Of a stretch of DNA of 64,000 bases, positions 1-8,366 are shown one piece after another (positions within the stretch are counted from its first letter, which is position 1; each line of letters begins with the position of its first letter). The notes beneath the pieces are model-generated. The model was not told the DNA's origin, did not search any database, and was given only the letters and a program-made list of their open reading frames with translations. Position numbers and translations under genes: made by a program. Source of the stretch: Ornithoclostridium sp949298505 (lineage in GTDB: Bacteria; Bacillota; Clostridia; Christensenellales; UBA3700); contig CASFWW010000038.1 in the NCBI GenBank assembly GCA_949298505.1, positions 33,319 to 97,318 on the forward strand. The letters are read 5' to 3'.

Positions 1-695
1 GTCTTTTTCTTTTCTATCTTGGCAGTATCGCTTATGACGATGCCTTCACAGTTCCAATTAGCGCAGGTTTTCTTAGCATCTTCGAGGTTATGTTCTCCGG
101 GAGAGATGGTGCCTGTACTACCGAACTGACTGTGCTTTTTCCAAGCGGAGTTGTCAACGGAGAGCAGACCGCTTTCTTCGTCATATTGAATGTCTTCTCC
201 GTCGGCTTCCATACGATAATAAGTATTGCCTGCAGGGTTATATCTCAAAGCCGCATTTCTGACAAACATTACTTCGGTATAGCCAAAGTTGTGGTTGACG
301 GGCAGTTTAAGCGTCATATCATCTTTTGCGTTGGAGTTCTGCTTTCTGAGTCTTTGATAAATAAGAGTTCCGCTTTTGTCTTTAATTGTTGTGGTGCCTT
401 TAGTATAATTGAAGTAAGTATAGCGGTTGACAAATGCCTCGTTATATTCCGCAGCATTCATAATTTGCTGTATCTTTTCGGCATCAGACAGGGTATCGTC
501 GTTGATTATCGGAAGAATAGCAGTATGAACGCTTGCCGCAACGCTTTCTTCGGGAGCAACTGTATAGTCCTGTAATACGTTGGGGATACCTTCAAACTCG
601 TTTACATTGTATTCGCCGTCGTCACAGGCTACAGTAAGCATACCTATGGAGCCTATCAGCATCAGGAGCGTTATCAATGTGATGATTTTTTTCAT
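1..695 (-). CDS. Lipoprotein of unknown function, 3' end outside window
   Basis: An uninterrupted minus-strand frame of 231 codons runs from an ATG at 695 to the window edge without a stop, so the gene is partial. A GAGG Shine-Dalgarno lies about 8 bases upstream of the ATG. The N-terminus is a lipoprotein signal: two lysines, a hydrophobic core and a lipobox-like LTVAC with the acceptor Cys at residue 24, so the product should be lipid-anchored outside the cell membrane. The rest is soluble, rich in Asn, Thr and Asp, with a visible Trp-Asn-Cys stretch near the edge. No family is recognised. The signal peptide resembles that of the lipoprotein hydrolase at 40219. A promoter lies at 786-815 and the gene is divergent from the alpha-mannosidase. 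Confidence 0.85.
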   Translation of the reverse strand, partial: MKKIITLITLLMLIGSIGMLTVACDDGEYNVNEFEGIPNVLQDYTVAPEESVAASVHTAILPIINDDTLSDAEKIQQIMNAAEYNEAFVNRYTYFNYTKGTTTIKDKSGTLIYQRLRKQNSNAKDDMTLKLPVNHNFGYTEVMFVRNAALRYNPAGNTYYRMEADGEDIQYDEESGLLSVDNSAWKKHSQFGSTGTISPGEHNLEDAKKTCANWNCEGIVISDTAKIEKKK

Positions 696-785
696 AATAA
701 TCCTCTTCATACAATTTATTCGTTCGGCGAAAAGCCGTACGTTTCAATTTCTCAAACGCGAGGGAATAGCCCTTTTATTTCTTTT

Positions 786-815
786 ATTATATTATTTGTG
801 CAAAATGTTTGTCAA
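786..815 (-). promoter_or_regulatory. Promoter of the lipoprotein gene at 1-695
   Basis: On the minus strand TTGACA (810-815) and TATAAT (786-791) are 18 bases apart, about 90 bases upstream of the start codon. It is back to back with the promoter at 872-901. Confidence 0.7.
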
Positions 816-871
816 CTCACTTGAGCGCACAAAATATGGACGAAACGGTAAACGGCAAATAGATTCCCGCA

Positions 872-901
872 TTGACATTTCAGGTGAAAATACTTTATAA
901 T
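872..901 (+). promoter_or_regulatory. Promoter of the alpha-mannosidase gene
   Basis: TTGACA (872-877) and TATAAT (896-901) are separated by 18 bases and lie 28 bases upstream of the ATG at 930. This position also rules out the TTG at 906 as a well-led start. Confidence 0.75.
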
Positions 902-929
902 CTAATTGAAAACTGTTAAGCGAGGGAAA

Positions 930-3872
930 ATGGTAGAGAGATTTTTGTTGTATCCGTATCACGTGAAGTCGTTGATCAAGGTCAGGAAACGCATTTTTAC
1001 GCCCGTCGGCGCGCTTGAAGCGAAGGTTCTGAAAAGTGCCGAGCCTGTTTCGGTTTCGGAGGCGGAGAAACTCGGTTTTTCGCCGATAAAGAAAGGCGAT
1101 GTCTGGGCGGGCGATTTCGGATGCGCGGTATTCGCGTTTTCTGGAGTCGTGCCAGAGTCGGCAAAAGGGAGGAAAGTCGTCGCGCTGGTCGATATCCGGG
1201 GCGAAGGACTGGTGATCAGAGACGGCGTTCCCGTTCAGGGCATAACGCAGGTGACGGACGGCATAGACTGGGTGCAGAGCGCGAAAGGCAAGCAGGAGAT
1301 ACCTCTGTACGATTGCGCGGAAGGCGGAGAAAAGATCTTCTTTTACGTGGACGCGGGATACAACGGAAAGAAGAAAAAAGCGAATACGTATGCGAAATTC
1401 CGCCGCGCGGATATCGCCGTGACGGACGAGAACGCGAGGGCGTTTTACTATGACGCGCTCCAGCTTTTCATGCTGCTTCTGACTTTAGGGCAGAACGAAT
1501 ATCTGACAGAGAAAAGGGCTAAAGAGGTAGACGGCGCGTTGAAAAAAGCGTTCCGCATCTATTTCAAAGGCGACTGTGAAGGCGCGAGAGGTGTGCTGGC
1601 GGCTGTCGCTGCGGAAAAGCCGGATTACGACGCTCCCGTATATACCGCGGTCGGACACGCCCACCTCGATCTTGCGTATCTGTGGCCTATCAGGGAGACC
1701 AAGAGAAAGGGCGCGCGCACTTTTGCCAATCAGCTTGCCAATCTGAAGAAATACCCCGGTTACGTTTTCGGTGCGAGCCAGGCACAGCTTTTTCAATGGA
1801 TGAAGGATCTTTATCCGTCCGTTTACGCAGACATAAAGCAGGCTGTTGCGAAAGGCAGGATAGAGATCCAGGGCGCGATGTGGACGGAAAACGACTGCAA
1901 CATCCCGTCGGGAGAGAGCATAATACGTCAGTTTCTCTACGGCGAAGAATTTTTTCGCAAGGAGTTCGACAAGACGAGCAAAGTGGTCTGGTTGCCCGAC
2001 GTGTTCGGCTATCCGGCGTCACTTCCTCAAATATTCAAAGGGTGCGGCAGGGATTATTTCGCGACGATAAAGCTGACATGGAACAATCACAACAAGTTTC
2101 CGTACAAGACTTTCAGGTGGAAGGGCATCGACGGTACGGAAATACTTTCGCACATGGCGCCGCAGGGCAACTACAATTCATCGGCAACGCCTATGGCGTT
2201 CGTGAAATCTTTCAAAGGCAATCCTCAGAGCAAAGAGGTGAAGCACGCATTGATGATATTCGGCATAGGCGACGGCGGCGGAGGTCCGGGAGAAGCGCCT
2301 CTCGAGCTTCTTTCAAGGGAAAGCTGTCAGAACGGACTCGCTCCTGTAAAATTCGGCACGGCAGGTATGTTCTTTGAGGAGCTTGACGCAGACAAAGAAG
2401 CCGTGATACCCGTTTACGAAGGCGAACTGTATCTCGAAAAACATCAGGGAACTTATACTTCACAGGCGAAGAACAAACTGTATAACAGGCTCATGGAGCA
2501 GGAACTGCACACGCTGGAATGGCTATGCTCGCTCGCAATGCTCAAAGGCATAAAGTGGAACAGGGCGGCGCTGGACGAAATATGGAAAGAGGTGCTGCTT
2601 TACCAGTTCCACGACATAATCCCGGGCAGCTCGATCAAACGCGTGTTCGACGAGAGCGTTGAAAGGTACAAGATCATGCACGAAGCCGTGATCAAAGAAC
2701 GCGACAGACTTCTCGGAGCGATGAAGAAAGAGGACGGAAAGAGCGCCGTGAACCCCGTGGATTTCGGCAGAAAAGAGTACGTCAAAGACGGGGACAAATG
2801 GTATCTCGCAGAGGTCGGACCTTATTCTGCGGCAAAGCTTACCGATGCCGGAGAATCTAAAACTTCGGCAGGAGAAAACTGGATCGCAAACGACAGGATA
2901 AAGATCGGATTCAGCAAGGAAGGCTGGATAGATTCAGTGGTCGAAATAAACACGGGCAGGGAAATTTGCGGCGGATATTTCGACAAGTTGGTCGTATATG
3001 AAGACCCCAGACTTTTCTACAACGCGTGGGATATCAGAGAGGATTACCGCGATCTCCCCAGCCAGCCGATGACCCTTGTCGAGAGCAGATGTTACGTGGA
3101 CGGCAACTCGGCTGTCAGAGAAGCCACCTTTGCGTACGGAGCTTCTACGCTTGTGCAGAAGATCACTCTCAGACAGGGAGAGGAACTTGTCGAGTTCGAT
3201 AACAGCGCGGACTGGCACGAGGATTTCAAGATGCTGAGGGCGGAATTCAGACCCAAGGAGTATTCCGACATTGTCAACTGCGATATCCAGTTCGGCAACG
3301 TGGACAGATCTACAAAGGACGATACTCCCGTCAGAAAAGCCCAGTTCGAGATATGCGCGCACAAATTCGTCAACGTCGACGGCGAGGACGGCGGTTTCGC
3401 GGTGCTTTCAAACTGCAAGTACGGTTACCGCGTGAAGGACGGCTATATTTCGCTCAATCTTCTCAGAAGCCCGAAAAGACCTGACCCGGAAGGCGACAGA
3501 GGCAGGCATTATTTCGGTTTTGCGATATATCCGCACAAGGGGACGTGGAAGAACAGCGACCTTGTGAAAAAGGCGTATTGCTACAATCATCCGCTGATCG
3601 TCTGCGATTTCCTGCCTTCACTCGAAAGACTGGTCGACGACGGAAACGAAAGCGTGATTGTGGAGACCGTCAAACCTTCTCACGACGGAAAAGGGATCAC
3701 GGCGAGGATTTACGAGAGGTACGGGGAAGACGCGACCGCTAACGTCCGCGCCGGATTCAGATATAAAGCAGTGTACGAAGCGGATATGCTGGAAAGAAAG
3801 GGAGACAAGATCGAAAGCGCCGCTTTGCAATTCGGAAAGTACCGGATACGCACGCTGTATTTCGAGTTGTGA
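930..3872 (+). CDS. Alpha-mannosidase, glycoside hydrolase family 38
   Basis: Predicted to hydrolyse terminal alpha-mannosides by the retaining mechanism of GH38. The 980-residue protein has the family's N-terminal domain, then the metal-binding GHAHLDLAYLW motif near residue 245 and the nucleophile motif WLPDVFGY with Asp357, followed by the three-helix and large C-terminal beta-sandwich regions. No signal peptide is seen, so it is probably cytoplasmic and acts on imported oligosaccharides. I chose the ATG at 930 because GAGGG sits 3 bases upstream of it; an in-frame TTG at 906 lacks a ribosome site. The gene stands alone between its own promoter and terminator, with no mannoside transporter next to it. 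Substrate linkage cannot be told from the sequence. Confidence 0.93.
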   Translation: MVERFLLYPYHVKSLIKVRKRIFTPVGALEAKVLKSAEPVSVSEAEKLGFSPIKKGDVWAGDFGCAVFAFSGVVPESAKGRKVVALVDIRGEGLVIRDGVPVQGITQVTDGIDWVQSAKGKQEIPLYDCAEGGEKIFFYVDAGYNGKKKKANTYAKFRRADIAVTDENARAFYYDALQLFMLLLTLGQNEYLTEKRAKEVDGALKKAFRIYFKGDCEGARGVLAAVAAEKPDYDAPVYTAVGHAHLDLAYLWPIRETKRKGARTFANQLANLKKYPGYVFGASQAQLFQWMKDLYPSVYADIKQAVAKGRIEIQGAMWTENDCNIPSGESIIRQFLYGEEFFRKEFDKTSKVVWLPDVFGYPASLPQIFKGCGRDYFATIKLTWNNHNKFPYKTFRWKGIDGTEILSHMAPQGNYNSSATPMAFVKSFKGNPQSKEVKHALMIFGIGDGGGGPGEAPLELLSRESCQNGLAPVKFGTAGMFFEELDADKEAVIPVYEGELYLEKHQGTYTSQAKNKLYNRLMEQELHTLEWLCSLAMLKGIKWNRAALDEIWKEVLLYQFHDIIPGSSIKRVFDESVERYKIMHEAVIKERDRLLGAMKKEDGKSAVNPVDFGRKEYVKDGDKWYLAEVGPYSAAKLTDAGESKTSAGENWIANDRIKIGFSKEGWIDSVVEINTGREICGGYFDKLVVYEDPRLFYNAWDIREDYRDLPSQPMTLVESRCYVDGNSAVREATFAYGASTLVQKITLRQGEELVEFDNSADWHEDFKMLRAEFRPKEYSDIVNCDIQFGNVDRSTKDDTPVRKAQFEICAHKFVNVDGEDGGFAVLSNCKYGYRVKDGYISLNLLRSPKRPDPEGDRGRHYFGFAIYPHKGTWKNSDLVKKAYCYNHPLIVCDFLPSLERLVDDGNESVIVETVKPSHDGKGITARIYERYGEDATANVRAGFRYKAVYEADMLERKGDKIESAALQFGKYRIRTLYFEL

Positions 3873-3879
3873 CCGTTGA

Positions 3880-3908
3880 CCGTCGGCTGAATGCCGGCGG
3901 TTTTTTTT
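3880..3908 (+). terminator. Rho-independent terminator after the alpha-mannosidase
   Basis: An 8-bp stem CCGTCGGC/GCCGGCGG (one G-T pair) with a 5-base loop is followed by eight T residues. Confidence 0.9.
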
Positions 3909-3997
3909 GACGTTTGTCGAAAATGCCTGAGCCGGAAAGCGGCATATCGGACAGAACATTGCGCGGAAAATCGTACAAAAGTGCCAGAATTTGACTA

Positions 3998-4026
3998 TTG
4001 ACACTCAAAATCGCATGTGATATTAT
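3998..4026 (+). promoter_or_regulatory. Promoter of the three-gene envelope operon
   Basis: TTGACA (3998-4003) and TATTAT (4021-4026) are 17 bases apart, 45 bases upstream of the ATG at 4072. Confidence 0.7.
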
Positions 4027-4071
4027 AATAAAAAAGCGGAAAATCAATATTTTCGCTGCGAGGGAGGAGAA

Positions 4072-4491
4072 ATGAATCCTGGTGACAAGTTGCGCATTGG
4101 CGGCGCAAGGGTCGGAAACATAATGACTGGGATATGTATTGCGGCAACCATTCTGACGTTGCTGAGCGCTTTTTCGCCGCTTCTTATGGCGTTTTATCTG
4201 CTGATGCTTCTCGTTCTGATCATAATCACTCTGGGAACGATATTTATCCTTGTCGACGGGTTCGGCAGTTTCTTTTCTTCTAGCACGGACAGTTTCGCTT
4301 CGTTTACCGAGACGGCAACCAGGGCTTTGCCCTATTTCGCCGTCGTCGCTGTGGTGACTGCGATAATCGCCGCGGTCTTGCTGGCGCTTGACGTAAGAGG
4401 AAAGAAACAGACCGGAAAGATCGTCGGAGTGGTCGTATGCGCCGTGCTTGCCGTGGCGTTCGCGTTGTTGTCGAAGGCGGTGATGAAATGA
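4072..4491 (+). CDS. Small integral membrane protein, unknown
   Basis: The 139-residue product is almost wholly hydrophobic: two long membrane segments in residues 17-65, a Ser/Thr-rich loop (FSSSTDSFASFTE), then two further segments ending in a short basic tail, giving about four transmembrane helices. No known family is recognised. The ATG is preceded by GAGGGAGGAG. The last bases overlap the next start as ATGA, so it is translationally coupled to the gene at 4488 and forms an operon with it and the LURP-one protein at 5011. A role at the cell membrane is all that can be inferred. Confidence 0.7.
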   Translation: MNPGDKLRIGGARVGNIMTGICIAATILTLLSAFSPLLMAFYLLMLLVLIIITLGTIFILVDGFGSFFSSSTDSFASFTETATRALPYFAVVAVVTAIIAAVLLALDVRGKKQTGKIVGVVVCAVLAVAFALLSKAVMK

Positions 4492-5000
4492 GCGTTGTGA
4501 ATCTGAAAGTGAAAAGCGTTTCCGGCGTAAATCCCGTCGTCTGTGTGGATGGAAAGAGGGTAAGATTTCAGAAAAACAGCTTCGGGAACATGATCGCAAG
4601 GACTGAAGTGAAAGACGGCGCGCGCCTTACGGTACAGGTGTGGGATCCGATACTCAGCCCGATGTGGCTTTTGTGGGAAATGCTGTATTTCGTGATAAGT
4701 GTTCTGGGCATTTTCGATCTTGCGAAAGACAGAATTAAAAGGGCTATAGAATTTGAAGCCGTACTGCATCCCGGAGAAAGCGAGTCTCAGGCAACGGTAA
4801 CCGTGATCCGGTCAGGCGGGGACAAGAGTCCGGCAGCAGAACTGGAATGTAACTTTGAAGCCGAAGTGTTGAAAAACGAGTATTACGGCTTCGATCTGAT
4901 AAAGAAAAGAAGAAGGATCGCTTTGTTGATAAAAATCGCCGCCTGGATCGTGCTTGTCGGCACAGCCATTGCGGTGGTTGCAAATATAATGGCAAAATGA
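4488..5000 (+). CDS. Hypothetical protein with two hydrophobic segments
   Basis: A 170-residue protein whose ATG overlaps the stop of the previous gene (ATGA), which decides the start. The N-terminal 60 residues look like a small beta domain (alternating hydrophobic residues, DGKRVRF). A hydrophobic stretch near residues 62-82 (LSPMWLLWEMLYFVISVLG) and a second at the C-terminus (residues 145-168, after the basic KKRRRIA) suggest a membrane protein with both anchors flanking a roughly 60-residue soluble part. No family is recognised. It sits in an operon with a four-helix membrane protein before and a YxjI-like protein after. Confidence 0.65.
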   Translation: MSVVNLKVKSVSGVNPVVCVDGKRVRFQKNSFGNMIARTEVKDGARLTVQVWDPILSPMWLLWEMLYFVISVLGIFDLAKDRIKRAIEFEAVLHPGESESQATVTVIRSGGDKSPAAELECNFEAEVLKNEYYGFDLIKKRRRIALLIKIAAWIVLVGTAIAVVANIMAK

Positions 5001-5010
5001 CGGAGGAGAT

Positions 5011-5505
5011 ATGATAACGTTAATAGTAAAAAACAAGATGTTTTCTATAAGGGGAAACTCTACGGTAAAAAATGAGAACGACGAAGATATGTTCGTCGTC
5101 AAAGGTTCGCTTTTTTCTCCCAGAAAGAAAAAGAGAATATACGATTTGGACGGGAACCTGCTTTACTATGTGAAGAACAAACTGATCAGATGGTTCATGA
5201 ACAGCGTTTATATATACAACGCAGAAGGAAACAAGATCGCGCGCATAAAACAGAAGTTCAAGCTGTTCAAAAAGGAGTTCGTGCTCAGCGGTTACGCTGA
5301 CGAGATCGAGATAAAAGGCGATTTCATACAGCGCCGTCTCGAGATATTCAAGAACGGTGAGAAGATCGGCGAAGTGGGCAAGAAATTCGTTTCTCTGGTC
5401 GACAAGTTCACTCTGACTTGTTACAAGGACGAAGACGCTCCGCTCCTCGTCGCGCTGATTGTCGCGATAGACAACATCAACGACAAGAACGTAGCGGACA
5501 GCTGA
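5011..5505 (+). CDS. LURP-one-related (YxjI/tubby-like) protein
   Basis: The 164-residue length and the run of beta-strand repeats (KNKMFSIRGNSTV, VVKGSLFSPRKKK, DLDGNLLYYVKNK, IYNAEGNKIARIKQK) match the LURP-one-related family, whose members such as Bacillus YxjI fold as a 12-stranded tubby/scramblase-like barrel around a central helix. The family's biochemical role is not settled; membrane association is suspected. GGAGG precedes the ATG. It is the third gene of an operon with two membrane proteins, which fits a membrane-linked role. The C-terminal hydrophobic segment (APLLVALIVAID) is the central helix expected in the fold. Confidence 0.75.
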   Translation: MITLIVKNKMFSIRGNSTVKNENDEDMFVVKGSLFSPRKKKRIYDLDGNLLYYVKNKLIRWFMNSVYIYNAEGNKIARIKQKFKLFKKEFVLSGYADEIEIKGDFIQRRLEIFKNGEKIGEVGKKFVSLVDKFTLTCYKDEDAPLLVALIVAIDNINDKNVADS

Positions 5506-5599
5506 CGCGATGCTCGTGCGGATGCGGCTGATACTGCGCGCCTGAATCGGCAAAGAGATCGGATTGACAAGCCGTACGAGGTTTTATATGCGGTTTGGC

Positions 5600-5631
5600 A
5601 AAAAAATATGCGCCTCCCGGAAGGGAAGCGC
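5600..5631 (-). terminator. Terminator of nrdD
   Basis: A 9-bp stem pairs 5610-5618 with 5623-5631 around a 4-base loop and is followed on the minus strand by a run of T (A residues 5600-5606). It may also stop the convergent transcript from the operon ending at 5505, where the T-run is weaker. Confidence 0.85.
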
Positions 5632-5653
5632 TTATTTTATGTATTATTCAGTA

Positions 5654-8032
5654 TCAGTTGTTAGCCGCTTTCTTCGCGGCGTTGACGTAGCGCATGATCT
5701 CGCTTACGCCCGCGTACTTTTCAAAGCCGTCCGTGCCGGTCACGACCAGGGTGGGAGCCTGACGGATGCCGTAAGTCTCCACGAGGTTCGCGTTTTCTTC
5801 TGCAAACAGCTTGACGTAGCTGACGCCGTTGTCGCTGAGGAACTTTTCGGCGATCTTGCAGTTGGGGCAGGTTTTGGTGGCGAACAGCGTCAGCTGTACG
5901 TCGCATCCCGCGCTGCGGGTCTCATTGCATTCCTCAACGGGCTTTTTGCCTTTTTTGAGGGTGGAGTGCGCGATATCGTAGACCTGTCTGTCCTTGAATT
6001 CCTGCGACTTGCCGTCGTTCCAGTTCTGGACGGGGCGGTAGTAGCCGGTGATACGGCTGTATACTTCGGTCTTTCCTCCGCATATCGGGCAGGTGTACTG
6101 CTCGCCGCTCAGATAGCCGTGATCCTTGCAGATCGAATAGGTCGGGGACAGCGTGTAGTAAGGAAGCTTGTAGTTGTCCGCGATCTTCTTGACGAGAGCC
6201 GCCGCCGCTTTCCAGTCGGGGAGCTTTTCTCCGAGGAACGCGTGGAACACGGTACCGGAGGTGTACAGCGTCTGGAGTTCGTCCTGAATGTCGAGCGCGT
6301 CGAAGATGTCAGACGTGAAGCCGACGGGCAGGTGGGAACTGTTGGTGTAGTACGGCGTACCGTTCTCGTTGGCGGTGATGATGTCCGGGAACTGTTCCTT
6401 GTCGTGCTTTGCGAAACGGTAAGAGGTGGACTCTGCCGGCGTAGCTTCGAGGTTGTACAGGTCGCCGTATTCTTCCTGATAATCGGAAAGTCTTTCACGC
6501 ATATGGTTGAGCACGTCCTTGGTGAACTGCTGAGCTTCTTCGCTCGTCATATCCTTTCCGATCCACTTCGCGTTGAGCGCCGCTTCGTTCATGCCGACGA
6601 GACCTATCGTCGAGAAGTGGTTGGCGAAAGTGCCCAGGTAACGCTTGGTATACGGATAGAGACCTTCGTCGAGAAGCTTGGTGATGACGGTACGCTTTGT
6701 CTTGAGCGAACGCGCCGAGACGTCCATAAGTCTGTCGAGACGCTTGTAGAAATCCGCTTCGTTCTTTGCAAGGTAAGCGATACGCGGCATATTGATGGTC
6801 ACGACGCCGACGGAACCGGTGGATTCGCCGCTGCCGAAGTAACCGCCCGACTTCTTTCTGAGTTCTCTGAGGTCAAGGCGCAGTCTGCAACACATACTGC
6901 GGATGTCGCTCGGCTCCATATCTGAGTTGATGTAGTTGGAGAAGTAAGGCGTGCCGTACTTGGAGGTCATCTCAAAGAGCAGTCTGTTGTTCTCGGTGTC
7001 GGACCAGTCGAAGTCTTTGGTTATGGAATAGGTCGGGATCGGGTACTGGAAGCCTCTGCCGTTCGCGTCGCCTTCGATCATGACCTCGATGAACGCCTTG
7101 TTGACCATATCCATTTCTTTCTGGCAGTCCTTATACCTGAAGTCCTGTTCCTTGCCGCCGACGATCGCGGGAAGTTCCGCAAGATCCTTGGGGACGACCC
7201 AGTCGAGCGTGATGTTGGAGAACGGAGCTTGCGTACCCCAACGGGAGGGGGTGTTTACGCCGTAAATGAAGGACTCTATGCACTTCTTGACCTGGTCGTA
7301 GTTCAGGTTGTCCTTCTTTACAAAAGGCGCGAGATAGGTGTCGAAAGAGGAGAACGCCTGCGCGCCCGCCCATTCGTTCTGCATGATGCCGAGAAAGTTG
7401 ACCATCTGGTTGCACAGGGTCGCGAGGTGGCTTGCCGGAGCCGAAGTGATCTTGCCGGGGATGCCGCCGAGACCTTCCTGGATGAGCTGTTTGAGAGACC
7501 AGCCCGCGCAGTAACCGGTGAGCATGCTCAGGTCATGGATGTGGATCTCCGCGTTTCTGTGCGCTTTCGCGATCTCGTCGTCGTAGATCTCGCTGAGCCA
7601 GTAGTTCGCGGTGATCGCGCCGCTGTTGGAAAGAATGAGACCGCCTACCGAGTAGGTGACCGTGGAGTTCTCCTTGACGCGCCAGTCGGTTGCCTTGACG
7701 TAGCTGTCCACGAGAGACTTGTAGTCAAGCATCGTAGACTTCATGTTGCGGATCTTTTCTCTCTGACGTCTGTAAAGGATGTAAGCTTTCGCAACGTCGG
7801 AGTAGCCCGCCTGGATGAGCACGGACTCAACGCTGTCCTGAATGTCCTCGACCGCGATCTTGCCGTCTTTGATCTTCGGCTCGAAGTCTGCGGTAACCTT
7901 GAGCGCGAGCATGTCGATCACGCTGGGATGATACTGCTTGTCGTTCGCTTCGAAAGCCTTGGTGATCGCAACCGCGATCTTTTTGATGTCGAATTCGGCT
8001 ACGGCGCCGTCTCTTTTGATGACCTGATACAT
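5654..8032 (-). CDS. nrdD: Anaerobic ribonucleoside-triphosphate reductase with fused C-terminal redoxin domain
   Basis: Class III glycyl-radical enzyme that makes dNTPs from NTPs without oxygen. Domains in order: ATP-cone (residues 1-90), ten-stranded barrel with active-site Cys175 (GYCAGW) and a Met-Cys-Cys motif at 380-382, zinc site (C635, H638, C648, C651), and glycyl-radical motif RITGYYRP with Gly663. Unusually, residues of about 714-792 form a glutaredoxin/thioredoxin-like domain with a CPNC redox pair (C722, C725) and a cis-proline-like QAPTLVV. Many class III enzymes use formate as reductant; others use a NrdH-type redoxin or thioredoxin, so the fusion suggests a built-in thiol reductant (inference). 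AGGAG precedes the ATG. Its activase gene nrdG lies just upstream, separated by a terminator and nrdD's own promoter with NrdR boxes. Confidence 0.97.
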   Translation of the reverse strand: MYQVIKRDGAVAEFDIKKIAVAITKAFEANDKQYHPSVIDMLALKVTADFEPKIKDGKIAVEDIQDSVESVLIQAGYSDVAKAYILYRRQREKIRNMKSTMLDYKSLVDSYVKATDWRVKENSTVTYSVGGLILSNSGAITANYWLSEIYDDEIAKAHRNAEIHIHDLSMLTGYCAGWSLKQLIQEGLGGIPGKITSAPASHLATLCNQMVNFLGIMQNEWAGAQAFSSFDTYLAPFVKKDNLNYDQVKKCIESFIYGVNTPSRWGTQAPFSNITLDWVVPKDLAELPAIVGGKEQDFRYKDCQKEMDMVNKAFIEVMIEGDANGRGFQYPIPTYSITKDFDWSDTENNRLLFEMTSKYGTPYFSNYINSDMEPSDIRSMCCRLRLDLRELRKKSGGYFGSGESTGSVGVVTINMPRIAYLAKNEADFYKRLDRLMDVSARSLKTKRTVITKLLDEGLYPYTKRYLGTFANHFSTIGLVGMNEAALNAKWIGKDMTSEEAQQFTKDVLNHMRERLSDYQEEYGDLYNLEATPAESTSYRFAKHDKEQFPDIITANENGTPYYTNSSHLPVGFTSDIFDALDIQDELQTLYTSGTVFHAFLGEKLPDWKAAAALVKKIADNYKLPYYTLSPTYSICKDHGYLSGEQYTCPICGGKTEVYSRITGYYRPVQNWNDGKSQEFKDRQVYDIAHSTLKKGKKPVEECNETRSAGCDVQLTLFATKTCPNCKIAEKFLSDNGVSYVKLFAEENANLVETYGIRQAPTLVVTGTDGFEKYAGVSEIMRYVNAAKKAANN

Positions 8033-8075
8033 TGTTTTCTCCTTCCTTTCCCGCCTTTATCAGCGAGCAAAACTA

Positions 8076-8104
8076 ATTATAGCATTGCAAATGCTGTATG
8101 TCAA
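8076..8104 (-). promoter_or_regulatory. nrdD promoter
   Basis: A consensus sigma-A promoter on the minus strand: TTGACA (8099-8104) and TATAAT (8076-8081) with a 17-base spacer, 44 bases upstream of the nrdD ATG. The -35 is the last six bases of the proximal NrdR box. Confidence 0.9.
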
Positions 8105-8147
8105 TATATTGTGTCAATATTTTTTCTGAAAACACAATATATTGTGG
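8099..8147 (-). promoter_or_regulatory. Two NrdR boxes upstream of nrdD
   Basis: Two 16-bp palindromes built on CAATATATTG occupy 8132-8147 and 8099-8114, 33 bp apart (about three helical turns). They fit the known NrdR box (ACACWATATATWGTGT) and the known pairing of boxes in nrd promoters. The proximal box covers the -35, so bound NrdR should block RNA polymerase. The nrdR gene itself is not in the window. Confidence 0.9.
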
Positions 8148-8314
8148 TTTGGGCTGTAAACGCCGCGTATTTCAAACGGTAATAAAACGACGTTTGACGC
8201 TGCCGGAACGGCTGAAATAACGTTTTTGTGTAAAAAAACGCGGATCGGGAGAGAGTGCGGGAGTACAGCCCGGTTGAGGTCGGGGGAGAGAAGTGAAAAG
8301 CAAAGAGGCGCAGT

Positions 8315-8344
8315 AAAAAGATCCGCTCCCCGCGAAGGGAGCGG
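8315..8344 (-). terminator. Terminator of nrdG
   Basis: Perfect 8-bp stem CCGCTCCC (8323-8330) / GGGAGCGG (8337-8344), six-base loop, followed on the minus strand by ATC and five T. Confidence 0.8.
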
Positions 8345-8366
8345 ACCGTCCGGTTGAAGTTTCGGG

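Larger units (their letters stand above)
8033..8366. other. nrdG-nrdD intergenic stretch
   Basis: Contains, reading in the direction of nrdG and nrdD, the nrdG terminator (8315-8344), then about 165 bases in which I see nothing (8148-8314), then the paired NrdR boxes, the nrdD promoter and a leader with AGGAG. The two genes are therefore likely to be transcribed separately. Confidence 0.75.

Noticed and set aside
906..929. Upstream TTG start for the alpha-mannosidase
   Set aside because: No ribosome site before it and only five bases from the -10; GAGGG precedes the ATG at 930.
5564..8182. Long plus-strand frames opposite nrdD
   Set aside because: They are antisense shadows of a well-supported gene; residues show no domains and no ribosome sites.
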